NCBI RefSeq assembly: GCF_008727755.1
Contig: NZ_CP044231.1
Coordinates: 992,001-1,056,000, forward strand
DNA length: 64,000 nt
Source: Microbacterium caowuchunii
Lineage (GTDB): Bacteria; Actinomycetota; Actinomycetes; Actinomycetales; Microbacteriaceae
Direction of reading: 5' to 3'
The notes under the pieces are model-generated. The model made no database searches and was not told where the DNA came from. It saw nothing but the letters and a program-made list of their open reading frames with translations. Below are positions 51,576-60,497 of the stretch, piece by piece. Position 1 is the first letter of the stretch. Every line of letters starts with the position of its first letter. The translations under genes were made by a program, and so were the position numbers.

Positions 51576-52850
51576 TCAGGTGCCGCCGTGCGGGGTGTCG
51601 GGCGTGATCACGGGCTCCATGACCGGGGGAGCGGCGGCGATATGCGAGATCTGGCGCCACACCAGCAGGAGCGTGAGCGCCGACCCGGCGAACGCGAACC
51701 ACCACGGGGCGGTGAGCCCCCACACCTGCGCGATGAGGCCGCCGAGGAGCTGGCCGATGACGAGGCCGCCGAAGACGCCCACCATGTTCACCGACGCGAT
51801 GCGCCCCTGCAGCTCCATCGGCACCAGGCGCTGGCGTGTCGTGGTCGAGATCGTGCCCCACACGAACGCGTAGGCGCCGAAGCCGAACATGATGACGAAC
51901 GCGACGATGCTCGACGTCGTGAGGGCGAAGGCGAGGTGCATGAGCACCTCGAGCGACAGGCACACGCGCATGAGCGTCGCGAACGACACGTGGCGCTCCA
52001 GCCAGGAGAAGCAGCCGATCGCGACCAGGCCGCCGAGCGCGGACGCGGTCGTGAGAGCGCCGAAGCCGACGGCGCCCATGCCGAGGTGCTCGGTCGCATA
52101 GAGCACGAGGATGCTCCACGGCGCCGCCCACGTCACGTTGAACACGAGGATGATCAGCACGAGCGTGCGCACCGGCGGGTTTCCCCGCAGCCAGTGCAGA
52201 CCCTCGCGGATCGCGTGCGCCGTGCCGGTCGGTGCGCTCTCGTCGTGCTCGGGCACCGGCGTGCGCGAGATGCGGGAGATCAGCACGACGGCCAGCAGCA
52301 CGCACAGGATCTCGACCAGGAACGGCCAGAACGACCCGAGCGCGAACAGGAAGGCGCCCACGGGCGGCCCGGCGAGGTTGTTGCCCACGAGGTGCCCCGC
52401 CTGCATGCGGGCGTTGCCGATGCCGAGGTCGCCGGGGCGCACCAGCATCGGCATGAGTGTGGCGCCGGCGGAGTCGGCGAACACCTCGGCGATGCCGTAC
52501 AGGAAGGCACTGGCGAGCACGATCCAGACGTTCGCCTGACCGGTCAGCAGGAAGGCGACCAGGGCGGCGACGACGAGGGCGCGCGATCCGTTCGCGATCA
52601 TGACGAGCCGGCGCCGGTCGTGACGGTCGGCGACCGCGCCCGCGAGCAGGCCGAACAGCAGCCACGGCAGGAACTGCATCATGGCTCCGGCCGCCACGAT
52701 CAGCGGTGACGACGTCATGGATGCCAGCAGGAGAGGAGCGGCAGCCAGCGAGATGCCGTCGCCCAGGTTGCTCGACCACGATGAGCCGAGGAGCCAGCGG
52801 AAGTCCCGTCCGAGGCGGCGAGGCGCGATGACGTCACCGAGGGAAGGCAT
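51576..52850 (-). CDS. MFS transporter (enterobactin exporter/MFS_3-like)
   Basis: 424 aa with about twelve helices. The family loop GAVADRHDRRRLVMIANGSR follows helix 2, and helix 5 region IGNARMQAGHLVGNNLAGPP matches the MFS_3 drug/siderophore exporters. The C-terminus is short and charged. ATG at 52850 has TAGACT 6 nt upstream and no ribosome site. It is convergent with the DGPF gene (3-nt gap). Substrate unknown; a drug or small metabolite is likely. Confidence 0.87.
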   Translation of the reverse strand: MPSLGDVIAPRRLGRDFRWLLGSSWSSNLGDGISLAAAPLLLASMTSSPLIVAAGAMMQFLPWLLFGLLAGAVADRHDRRRLVMIANGSRALVVAALVAFLLTGQANVWIVLASAFLYGIAEVFADSAGATLMPMLVRPGDLGIGNARMQAGHLVGNNLAGPPVGAFLFALGSFWPFLVEILCVLLAVVLISRISRTPVPEHDESAPTGTAHAIREGLHWLRGNPPVRTLVLIILVFNVTWAAPWSILVLYATEHLGMGAVGFGALTTASALGGLVAIGCFSWLERHVSFATLMRVCLSLEVLMHLAFALTTSSIVAFVIMFGFGAYAFVWGTISTTTRQRLVPMELQGRIASVNMVGVFGGLVIGQLLGGLIAQVWGLTAPWWFAFAGSALTLLLVWRQISHIAAAPPVMEPVITPDTPHGGT

Positions 52851-52889
52851 CGGAGCAGTCTACGAACCGGCACCGACCCCGCGCTGCGG

Positions 52890-53293
52890 TCAGCGCGGGG
52901 TGGAGTCGCTCTTGTGGATGAACAGCGACTCGGTCTGCTCGATGTCGGCGCCCTTCGTCTCGGGCACGCGCCACGCGACGTAGATGAACGACAGCGCCGC
53001 GAACAGCGCGTACATGCCGTAGGTGAGTGGAAGCGACCACGACGACATCGCCGGGAACGAGATGGTGATGAGGAAGTTGGCGCCCCCAGCGCCTTGCCGC
53101 GGATGCGGCTCGGGAAGATCTCGCCGAGCAGCGCCCAGACCAGCGGGCCCCACGACGCGCCGAACCCGATCACGAACACGTTCGCCGCGATCAGCGCGAT
53201 CGTGCCCCACGGCGCCGCCAGCGACACCGTCATCAGCACCGAACCGGTCAGCAGGATGGGTTTGCGCCCGACGCGGTCCACCAGGAACATCGC
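52890..53293 (-). pseudogene. Broken sugar-porter MFS gene (3' part only)
   Basis: The minus strand encodes MFLVDRVGRKPILLTGSVLM through FPSRIRGKALG in one frame and then NFLITISFPAMSSWSLPLTY to the C-terminus in another. Compared with the intact paralogue at 53412-54878 it lacks the first two thirds, has a 57-nt in-frame deletion after VSLAA, and a net 22-nt deletion after GKALG that shifts the frame. At its 5' end it is joined abruptly to a tatD fragment. It cannot make a transporter. Confidence 0.88.
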
Positions 53294-53398
53294 GATGGCA
53301 AGGATCGCAGGGGAGCGCGGGTACTACCTGTCCTTCGTCGGCAACGTCACCTTCAAGAACGCGCAGAACCTGAGGGACGCGCTGGCCGTCACGCCCCG
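53294..53398 (+). pseudogene. 105-bp duplicate of internal tatD sequence
   Basis: 99 of 105 bases match tatD 49041-49145 without gaps and in the same orientation, encoding MARIAGERGYYLSFVGNVTF and onward. The copy is cut at both ends: its 5' side abuts the broken sugar-porter gene and its 3' side lies 13 nt before the intact porter's stop. It has no function as a gene. Confidence 0.92.
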
Positions 53399-53411
53399 CT
53401 CCGCCCGGCGG

Positions 53412-54878
53412 TCAGGACCGGTCGGCCTTGGCCGCCTTCGGCTTCTGCACGAACAGCGTCTCCGTCTTCTCCAGCTCCATGCCCTTGGTCTCCGGGATCT
53501 TCCACGCCACGTAGAGGAAAGAGAGTGCGGCGAACAGGGCGTACATGCCGTAGGTGAGCGGGAGCGACCACGTCGACATCGCCGGGAAGCTGACGGTGAT
53601 GAGGAAGTTGGCGATCCACTGGGCGCCCGCCGCGACACCGAGCGCCTTCCCGCGGATGCGGCTGGGGAAGATCTCGCCCAGGAGAACCCAGACCAGCGGT
53701 CCCCAGGATGCGCCGAACCCGACGACGAAGAGGTTCGCCGCGATCAACGCGATCGTGCCCCACGGTGCCGGGAGCGAAACGTCCTCGCCGCTGCCCTGCG
53801 CGAAGGTGAAGGCGACGGCCATGGCCGCCAGCGACACCGTCATCAGCACCGAACCGGTCAGCAGGATGGGTTTGCGACCGACGCGGTCCACCAGGAAGAT
53901 CGCGATCAGGGTGACCAGCACGTTCGTCACCGAGGTGATCACGCTGATCGTCAGAGAGTCGCTCTCGTCGAACCCGACCGCCTTCCAGAGCGTCGTCGAG
54001 TAGTAGAAGATCACGTTGATGCCCACGAACTGCTGGAACACCGACAGGATGATGCCGACCCACACGATGGACTGCAGGCCCATCACCGGCCCCCGCACCG
54101 ACGCGTTCCGGTTCTTGCGGTCCGATTCGATCGCCCGGGTGAGCTCGCGCAGGGTCTGATCGAGGTCGACGGCCGGCACGAGCCGGGAGAAGATCTCGCG
54201 GGCCTCGTCGCCGCGGCCCTTCGCGATGAGGAACCGGGGGGACTCCGGCAGGGTGTAGGACAGGACGCCGTACACGGCAGAGGGCAGGACGCCCACCAGG
54301 AACATCCAGCGCCACGCCTCCATGCCCCACCACAGGGTCTCGGAGGCGCCGCCCGCCGTGTTGGCCAGCACCGCGTCGCTCATGAGCGCGCCGAAGATAC
54401 CGAGCGTGATCGCGAGCTGCTGGAGGGAGGCGAGACTGCCCCGGATCTGGCGAGGCGCGATCTCGGCGATGTAGGCCGGCGCGACCACCGAGGCGATGCC
54501 GATGCCGAGACCGCTCATCACGCGCCAGACGACGAGGTCCGGGACGCTGAAGGTGAGTGCCGTCCCGACGGAGGAGACGAAGAACATGACCGCGCCCAGG
54601 CGCATGACCTTCAGGCGCCCCCAGCGGTCGGACAGCGAGCCGGCGATCAATGCCCCGGCCGCGCAGCCGAGGAGGGCGACGGCGACGACGAAGCCGGTCA
54701 GGAAGGCGTTCAGCTCGTACGTTCCCTGGATGGAGTCGACCGCGCCATTGATGACGGACGAGTCGAATCCGAAGAGGAAACCGCCAACCGCCGCGGCGAC
54801 CGAGAGGCCAATGGCGCGGCGTCCGTACGGGCCCTTCATCGAGAAGGAGCCGGTGGGAACAGAATCGCTTGTGCTCAC
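53412..54878 (-). CDS. Sugar porter family MFS transporter
   Basis: 488 aa, twelve helices. Sugar-porter signatures: GSLSDRWGRLKVMRLG, VVAPAYIAEIAPRQIRGSLA, LPESPRFLIAKGRGDEAREI, VDRVGRKPILLTGS and the C-terminal KIPETKGMELEKTE. These proteins import hexoses or pentoses, often with protons. GTG at 54878 has TAGGGT 8 nt before it. It is upstream of and divergent from rsmA and tandem with a broken copy of its own 3' part. The sugar is unknown. Confidence 0.92.
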   Translation of the reverse strand: MSTSDSVPTGSFSMKGPYGRRAIGLSVAAAVGGFLFGFDSSVINGAVDSIQGTYELNAFLTGFVVAVALLGCAAGALIAGSLSDRWGRLKVMRLGAVMFFVSSVGTALTFSVPDLVVWRVMSGLGIGIASVVAPAYIAEIAPRQIRGSLASLQQLAITLGIFGALMSDAVLANTAGGASETLWWGMEAWRWMFLVGVLPSAVYGVLSYTLPESPRFLIAKGRGDEAREIFSRLVPAVDLDQTLRELTRAIESDRKNRNASVRGPVMGLQSIVWVGIILSVFQQFVGINVIFYYSTTLWKAVGFDESDSLTISVITSVTNVLVTLIAIFLVDRVGRKPILLTGSVLMTVSLAAMAVAFTFAQGSGEDVSLPAPWGTIALIAANLFVVGFGASWGPLVWVLLGEIFPSRIRGKALGVAAGAQWIANFLITVSFPAMSTWSLPLTYGMYALFAALSFLYVAWKIPETKGMELEKTETLFVQKPKAAKADRS

Positions 54879-54948
54879 GGTGCCTCACCCTAGACCCGCT
54901 CCGCATGCCGCGGACAGGATTGACCGTCGCGCTCGTTACAGTTAAGGA

Positions 54949-55791
54949 ATGACCGTGCACCTGCTCGGCGCGGCCGAAATCCGCGCGCTCGCCGCCGACC
55001 TCGACGTCACCCCCACGAAGAAGCTGGGACAGAACTTCGTCGTCGACGCCAATACGGTACGGAAGATCGTGCAGGTCGCCGGCGTCTCCGCGGGCGAGCA
55101 CGTCGTGGAGGTGGGCCCGGGACTCGGCTCCCTGACCCTCGCCATCCTGGAGACCGGCGCGAGCGTCGTCGCGGTGGAGATCGATCACCGCCTGGCCGAG
55201 CGACTGCCCGCCACGGCGCGGGCACACGGCGTGCGGGACGGGATGCTGCGGGTCATGGACGCGGACGCGCTGCGGGTGAGCGAACTGCCGGGCGACCCGA
55301 CGGTGCTCGTGGCGAATCTGCCCTACAACGTGTCGGTCCCCGTGCTGCTGCACTTCCTGGAGAACTTCGACCACCTGCAGCGCGGCGTCGTCATGGTGCA
55401 GGCCGAGGTGGGGGAGCGGCTGGCCGCCCCGCCCGGATCGAAGGTGTACGGCGCCCCGAGCGTCAAAGCCGCCTGGTACGGCGCCTGGCGCCTGGCCGGG
55501 ACCGTGTCCCGGCAGGTGTTCTGGCCCGTCCCGAACGTGGACAGCGTCCTCGTGGGGTTCCAGCGGGCGGCGGAGCCCCGCGGCGACGAGCAGGAGCGGC
55601 TGCGCACGTTCCGCCTGGTCGACGCCGCCTTCCAGCAGCGCCGCAAGATGCTCCGGCAGGCGCTCTCGGCGGAACTGGGCGGTTCGGCCGCGGCAGCGTC
55701 CGCGGTCCTCGAAGCGGCCGGCGTCGACCCGACCGAGCGCGGCGAACAGCTGACGGTGGACGACTTCCAGCGCATCGCACGCGCGTCCTGA
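54949..55791 (+). CDS. rsmA: 16S rRNA (adenine(1518)-N6/adenine(1519)-N6)-dimethyltransferase
   Basis: 280 aa, KsgA family; dimethylates two adenines near the 3' end of 16S rRNA during small-subunit maturation. Motifs: KLGQNFVVDANTVRKIV, VVEVGPGLGSLTLAILE (SAM site), VMDADALRV and the catalytic VANLPYNVSVPVL. C-terminal helical domain with FQQRRKMLRQAL. ATG at 54949 lies 6 nt after TACAGT, giving a predicted leaderless mRNA. Normally neighbours tatD and ispE; here accessory genes separate them. Confidence 0.96.
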   Translation: MTVHLLGAAEIRALAADLDVTPTKKLGQNFVVDANTVRKIVQVAGVSAGEHVVEVGPGLGSLTLAILETGASVVAVEIDHRLAERLPATARAHGVRDGMLRVMDADALRVSELPGDPTVLVANLPYNVSVPVLLHFLENFDHLQRGVVMVQAEVGERLAAPPGSKVYGAPSVKAAWYGAWRLAGTVSRQVFWPVPNVDSVLVGFQRAAEPRGDEQERLRTFRLVDAAFQQRRKMLRQALSAELGGSAAAASAVLEAAGVDPTERGEQLTVDDFQRIARAS

Positions 55792-55926
55792 GGGTCGTCG
55801 GCACACGTTCGTTCCGACACGTTCACATCCCGTTCATCGGGCATTCCCAGGCCGGTACGAAACCCGCCGGTAACATTTTCTCCCGGACGCGCCGACCCGA
55901 CGAGCGCGAGCGAGGAGTCGCAGCCC

Positions 55927-56844
55927 ATGCGCAGGGGAGAGTATCCCGCCGCCGAAAGAGTGCTTCTTCATCTGAGCGACACGCATCTGCGTGCACCAGG
56001 ACGAATGCTGTTCGACCGGATGGACGGCGCTCGCATGCTCGGGCGGGCCCTGGACGGGATCGAGGCGAGCGGCATCCTCCCCGACGGCATCGTGTTCACC
56101 GGCGATCTGGTGGATCTCGGTGAGCCGGAGGCCTACCGCACCCTGCGCGCCCTCGTCGAGCCGTTCGCGGAGCGTCTGGGCGCTCCCGTGTTCTGGGTCA
56201 TGGGGAATCACGACGACCGCGGCGCCTTCCGCACCCACCTCCTCGACGACGTCGCCGACCTCAGCCCGATCGACCGGGTGGACGAGCTGGACGGGTTGCG
56301 GTTGATCACGCTCGACACCTCGGTCCCCGGTTACCACCACGGCGAGTTGCGACCGGCGCAGCTGGAATGGCTCGCCGCGGAGCTCGCCGCGCCCGCTCCG
56401 CTGGGTACCATCCTCGCCATGCACCACCCGCCGGTCCCGAGCGTGCTGCCGCTGGCGGCGAGCGTGGAACTGCGCGATCAGCCGGCGTTGGCTCGCGTGC
56501 TGCGCGGCACCGACGTCCGGGCGGTCATCGCGGGGCATCTGCACTACTCGACCTTCGCGACGTTCGCCGGGATCCCCGTCTCGGTCGCCTCCTCCACCTG
56601 CTACGCGCAGGACCTCACCGTCCCCGTCGGCGGGACGCGCCCGCAGGACGGTGCGCAGTCCTACAACCTCGTGCACGTCTTCGACGACACCGTCGTGCAC
56701 TCGGTGGTGGCGGTCGACGCTCCGCGTCCCCTGGAGTACATCGACCCGGCGGAGGCGCAGCGGCGACTCGACCGTGCCGGGATCGCGCAGGAGGTCAGTG
56801 CGCGACGGATGCCTCCGACCGCGCCGCTGCCGATCCTGCGCTGA
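55927..56844 (+). CDS. Metallophosphoesterase (CpdA-like phosphodiesterase)
   Basis: 305 aa, calcineurin-like fold. Metal motifs in order: [47 protein letters not shown] and [10 protein letters not shown], all complete. The pattern matches class III cyclic-nucleotide phosphodiesterases and related enzymes; the true substrate is not known. ATG at 55927 has GAGGAG 9 nt upstream; a -10-like TAACAT lies at 55871-55876. Its final 50 bases overlap the convergent Stealth gene. Confidence 0.9.
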   Translation: MRRGEYPAAERVLLHLSDTHLRAPGRMLFDRMDGARMLGRALDGIEASGILPDGIVFTGDLVDLGEPEAYRTLRALVEPFAERLGAPVFWVMGNHDDRGAFRTHLLDDVADLSPIDRVDELDGLRLITLDTSVPGYHHGELRPAQLEWLAAELAAPAPLGTILAMHHPPVPSVLPLAASVELRDQPALARVLRGTDVRAVIAGHLHYSTFATFAGIPVSVASSTCYAQDLTVPVGGTRPQDGAQSYNLVHVFDDTVVHSVVAVDAPRPLEYIDPAEAQRRLDRAGIAQEVSARRMPPTAPLPILR

Positions 56845-58375
56845 CGTCCCGCTCCCACGGAGCGCGCACCGGGAACATCCGCTCGAGGAGCCCCGTCACG
56901 ACCCGCACGCGCACCTCCTCGGGGACCTCCGCGCCGGTGCCGCCGTCGTTCAGGCAGAACATGTCGACGTCCCGGCGCTCGGAGAGCCGCTCCATCCTGC
57001 GCAGGGAGTCGGCCATCGTCGTCTGGTAGTAGCGGGTCCGCGGCGCCGTCGTGGCCACCGCCCGCCCGGTGAACATCGCGTAGTAGTGGTAGAGGCTGTT
57101 GGTGACCGAGATGTCGGTCCCCGACCGGAATCGGGATGCCGCGGTACGCGCGAAGTCGGCCGGGAAGGCCTGTTCGAGCTCCGCGGCGACGCTGCGCCGC
57201 AGCGGTGTCGCGCAGTGCTCGAGGTCGTGCGTGATGGTGCGGCCGAACCGCTCCGCCAGCAGCGCCCGGTTGACCCGCAGCGCGTTGTCGTGGCCGCTGC
57301 GGCGGGGATCGGGTGCTCCCGCACCGATCCGTACGTCGCACTCCACGAACTGACTGAGCCCGGCCGGTGAGAAGAAGAGCTCCGGCTGGACGGGCCGGCC
57401 GAAGAACATGTCGTCGTTGGAGTACAGGAAATGCTCGGCGAGACCCGCGATCCGGTGCAGCTGCGCCTCGACGGCGTGCGAATTGTGCGTGGGCAGCGCG
57501 GAGGCGTCGGCGAAGAACTCCTCGCTGCGCACGACCGTCACCCGCGGGTCGTCGGCGAGCCAGGCGGGCCGGGGGGAGTCGGTGGCGACGAAGATCCGGC
57601 GCACCCAGGGGGCGTACATGTGGACGCTGCGCAGCGCATAGCGGAGCTCGTCGACGTGACGGTACCGCGCCGGGCTGTCATCGCCTTCGCCGACCACGTA
57701 CCCCGCCATCTGTGCGGCACGCTGGCGCTGGAACTCGGTGGACGAACCGTCGACCCAGGAGAAGACCATGTCGATGTCCTGGGTGAACTCGCCCGGATGC
57801 GGTTCGAACATCCCGGTGATGGTGCGCCACCGGCGGCCGTAGCGCTCCACCTCGGTGAACGAGAGGTCGGCGCGGGGCGTCACCCGGCGGGTGAGCGCGT
57901 TGCCGTGCGGTGCTTCGACCGTCTCGGCACCCATCCGCCAGAACTCCAGCCGCACGCCGTACGCGCTGCCGTACCGCAGCCCGCCCGGCCCGGTGATGCG
58001 CGGGCGGAAGAGTCGCACCGATGCCGGGCCCGCCTGCGGGGCGAGGTCGGGGACGGGCATCGTGGCGACGCCCTTGAGCTTCGCGTAATACGGCTCGGTG
58101 GCGCACAGGCGGGTCAGGGCGCGCCAGGCGTCCTCCCGGCGGCCGAGGTCGACGACGAGCGCCGGGGTGCGGTAGCCGTGCCGGATGAGCAGGAAGGGCA
58201 CGTCGGCCGCCTCCAGCGCGCCGGCGATCTGGAGCAGGTCGGCGAGGCGGGCGTGTTCGGGGGAGACGTCGTCGTGACGGAGGTGGAGCATGCCGTGATC
58301 GAGCACGACGTCCTCGCGTGCAAGAAGCGAGGACCACGGATGCGCATCGGGGGGGAGTGCGGACAGAGCGGCCAT
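56795..58375 (-). CDS. Stealth family sugar-phosphate transferase
   Basis: 526 aa. The four Stealth conserved regions appear: CR1 [22 protein letters not shown]2 [22 protein letters not shown]3 [20 protein letters not shown] with [11 protein letters not shown], and CR4 [16 protein letters not shown]. The family transfers hexose-1-phosphate onto glycans such as capsule or cell-wall polymers (GlcNAc-phosphotransferase fold). The N-terminal 200 residues form a non-catalytic domain. ATG at 58375 has TAGGCT 6 nt upstream. It shares 50 bases tail-to-tail with the phosphodiesterase gene. Confidence 0.9.
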   Translation of the reverse strand: MAALSALPPDAHPWSSLLAREDVVLDHGMLHLRHDDVSPEHARLADLLQIAGALEAADVPFLLIRHGYRTPALVVDLGRREDAWRALTRLCATEPYYAKLKGVATMPVPDLAPQAGPASVRLFRPRITGPGGLRYGSAYGVRLEFWRMGAETVEAPHGNALTRRVTPRADLSFTEVERYGRRWRTITGMFEPHPGEFTQDIDMVFSWVDGSSTEFQRQRAAQMAGYVVGEGDDSPARYRHVDELRYALRSVHMYAPWVRRIFVATDSPRPAWLADDPRVTVVRSEEFFADASALPTHNSHAVEAQLHRIAGLAEHFLYSNDDMFFGRPVQPELFFSPAGLSQFVECDVRIGAGAPDPRRSGHDNALRVNRALLAERFGRTITHDLEHCATPLRRSVAAELEQAFPADFARTAASRFRSGTDISVTNSLYHYYAMFTGRAVATTAPRTRYYQTTMADSLRRMERLSERRDVDMFCLNDGGTGAEVPEEVRVRVVTGLLERMFPVRAPWERDVSAGSAAARSEASVAH

Positions 58376-58460
58376 CTCGTCAGCCTAGGTCACGCGTGTG
58401 TCGTGGGGGTTTCCTCCGCGAACGGGGGCGCGCGGGCGGCCGCGTGGATAGGCTGCAGGG

Positions 58461-59525
58461 GTGAGCGCCCCCCGGTTCCGTCCCGACGTCCCCGAGATCC
58501 ACCGCCCCTATGCGGCAGCGGCGGATCGCTACAGCCGTTTCGACTACCGTCAGGTGGGCGATTCCGGCCTCTACCTGCCACCGATATCGCTGGGCCTGTG
58601 GTGGAATTTCGGCGACAACGTGCCGTTCGACCGTCAGCGCAGCATCCTCCGGCACAGCTTCGATTCGGGCATCACCCACTTCGACCTGGCCAACAACTAC
58701 GGCCCGCCGCACGGCTCCGCCGAGACGAACTTCGGCCGGATGATGCGCGAGGACTTCGCGCCCTACCGGGACGAACTGGTCATCTCCTCCAAGGCCGGCT
58801 GGGACATGTGGCCCGGCCCCCACGGGGATCTCGGCTCGCGCAAGTACATCCTGGCCTCCGCCGAGCAGTCGCTCACCCGGATGAACCTCGACTACGTCGA
58901 CATCTTCTACTCCCACCGGGTCGATCCGGACACCCCGATCGAAGAGACGATCGGGGCCCTGCACACGCTCGTCGTGCAGGGCAAGGCGCTCTACGTGGGG
59001 ATCTCGTCGTACAGCGCCGAGCGCACGGTCGTCGCCGCGGCGGTGGCCCGCAGTCTCGGAACGCCGCTGGTCATCCACCAGCCCGCCTACTCGATCCTCA
59101 ACCGCTGGGTCGAGGACGGTCTCACCGGTGTGCTCCGCCAGGAGCGGATGGGGGCCATCGCCTTCACCCCGCTGGCGCAGGGCCTGCTCACCGACAAATA
59201 CCTCGAGGACGGGCGCGGGCGGCGCTCGCAGAACCGCTCCTCCCTGCCGGACAAGGCGCTGCCCGAGCAGACGCTCGCCGCCCTCCGCGGTCTCGACGTG
59301 ATCGCGAAGGAGCGCGGGCAGACGCTCGCCCAGATGGCGCTGCAGTGGGTGCTGCGGGAGCCGACCGTCGCATCGGCGCTCATCGGAGCGTCCAGCACGG
59401 ACCAGATCGACGAGAACCTGGCGGCGTTGGACGGTCCGGCGTTCGACACGGAAGAACTGACGCGCATCGACGTCCTCGCCGACGGCATCGACGTCGACAT
59501 CTGGGCGCAGTCCTCGAAGCTGTGA
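58461..59525 (+). CDS. Aldo/keto reductase (YghZ/L-glyceraldehyde-3-phosphate reductase type)
   Basis: 354-aa NADPH-dependent reductase. Catalytic tetrad: Asp and Tyr in [17 protein letters not shown], Lys in [11 protein letters not shown] and His in [15 protein letters not shown]. The C-terminal cofactor loop has [23 protein letters not shown] at 58461 lies 6 nt after TAGGCT (58449-58454) with no ribosome site. Its stop overlaps ispE (GTGA), placing it at the head of the ispE operon. Confidence 0.92.
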   Translation: MSAPRFRPDVPEIHRPYAAAADRYSRFDYRQVGDSGLYLPPISLGLWWNFGDNVPFDRQRSILRHSFDSGITHFDLANNYGPPHGSAETNFGRMMREDFAPYRDELVISSKAGWDMWPGPHGDLGSRKYILASAEQSLTRMNLDYVDIFYSHRVDPDTPIEETIGALHTLVVQGKALYVGISSYSAERTVVAAAVARSLGTPLVIHQPAYSILNRWVEDGLTGVLRQERMGAIAFTPLAQGLLTDKYLEDGRGRRSQNRSSLPDKALPEQTLAALRGLDVIAKERGQTLAQMALQWVLREPTVASALIGASSTDQIDENLAALDGPAFDTEELTRIDVLADGIDVDIWAQSSKL

Positions 59526-60454
59526 GCATCTCGCAACCGCTCGAGAGCGTGCATGTACGCGCGCCCGGGAAGATCAACGTCTTCCTCGAGGTCGGCCAGC
59601 TGGGGGACGACGGCTACCACGACGTCGCCTCGGCGTATCAGGCGGTGTCCGCGTACGAGGACCTCTGGGCGACGCCGTCGGATGAGATCACGATCGCCGT
59701 CTCCGGCTCCGTCGACGTGTCCGGCGTCCCCCGGGACGACCGCAACCTCGCGGTGCGGGCGGCACGCATGCTGGCGGCCGAGATCGGCTACCGGGGCGGC
59801 GTGCACCTGGACATCGTGAAGGGCGTGCCCGTCGCCGGCGGGATGGGCGGAGGATCCGCGGATGCGGCGGCCGCGCTCGTCGCCTGCGACGCGCTGTGGG
59901 GAGCTCAGCTCAGCCACGCCGAACTGCAGGCGCTCGCCGCGCGGCTGGGCGCCGACGTGCCGTTCGCCCTGCTGGGCGGAACAGCCGTGGGCACCGGGCG
60001 CGGCGACGAGCTGAGTCCGGCGCTCGCACGCGGGCGCTTCGACTGGGTCATCGTCACGAACGACCACGGGCTCTCCACCCCCGCCTGCTATCGCGCCCTC
60101 GACGAGTACCGCGAGCGCCGGGCCGTCGACATCGGCCCGCCGGCACGGACGCCGTCCGTCGACCCGGACGTGCTGCACGCCCTCCGTGCGGGAGACGCCG
60201 GCATGCTCGCCGCCGCGGCACGCAACGACCTCCAGGTCGCCGCGTTGCACCTGCGGCCGGATCTCGTCCCGGTCCTCGAGGAGGGGGAGCGCAACGGTGC
60301 CCTGACGGGTATCGTGTCGGGATCCGGGCCGACTCTGGCCTTCCTCGCGAAGGACGCGGAGTCGGCGATCGAACTGCAGATCGTGCTGAGCGCGAGCGGT
60401 CATGTCGCCCACCACGTGCACGGGCCCGTCCCCGGTGCGCGCGTCGTGGACTGA
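59522..60454 (+). CDS. ispE: 4-(cytidine 5'-diphospho)-2-C-methyl-D-erythritol kinase
   Basis: 310-aa GHMP kinase of the MEP isoprenoid pathway. Motif 1 is [20 protein letters not shown], the ATP loop [17 protein letters not shown] and motif 3 [13 protein letters not shown]. The long frame extends far upstream on shadow sequence; GTG at 59522, overlapping the aldo/keto reductase stop, is the real start. It supplies precursors for polyprenyl phosphates, which Pmt also uses. Confidence 0.95.
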   Translation: MSISQPLESVHVRAPGKINVFLEVGQLGDDGYHDVASAYQAVSAYEDLWATPSDEITIAVSGSVDVSGVPRDDRNLAVRAARMLAAEIGYRGGVHLDIVKGVPVAGGMGGGSADAAAALVACDALWGAQLSHAELQALAARLGADVPFALLGGTAVGTGRGDELSPALARGRFDWVIVTNDHGLSTPACYRALDEYRERRAVDIGPPARTPSVDPDVLHALRAGDAGMLAAAARNDLQVAALHLRPDLVPVLEEGERNGALTGIVSGSGPTLAFLAKDAESAIELQIVLSASGHVAHHVHGPVPGARVVD

Positions 60455-60497
60455 GCCTGAGTCGCCCGACCCTCGCACGGCGCGGGAAAGGAAGCAG

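Noticed and set aside
49041..53398. Accessory block as a prophage or transposon
   Set aside because: No integrase, transposase or phage gene, and the flanking repeats are ordinary tatD coding sequence rather than attachment or insertion-sequence ends.
53294..53398. tatD fragment as a functional small ORF
   Set aside because: It is truncated at both ends, lacks catalytic residues and has no ribosome site.
57431..59521. Long upstream extension of the ispE frame
   Set aside because: It is antisense shadow of the Stealth gene and out-of-frame shadow of the aldo/keto reductase; GHMP kinase homology begins only after the GTG at 59522.
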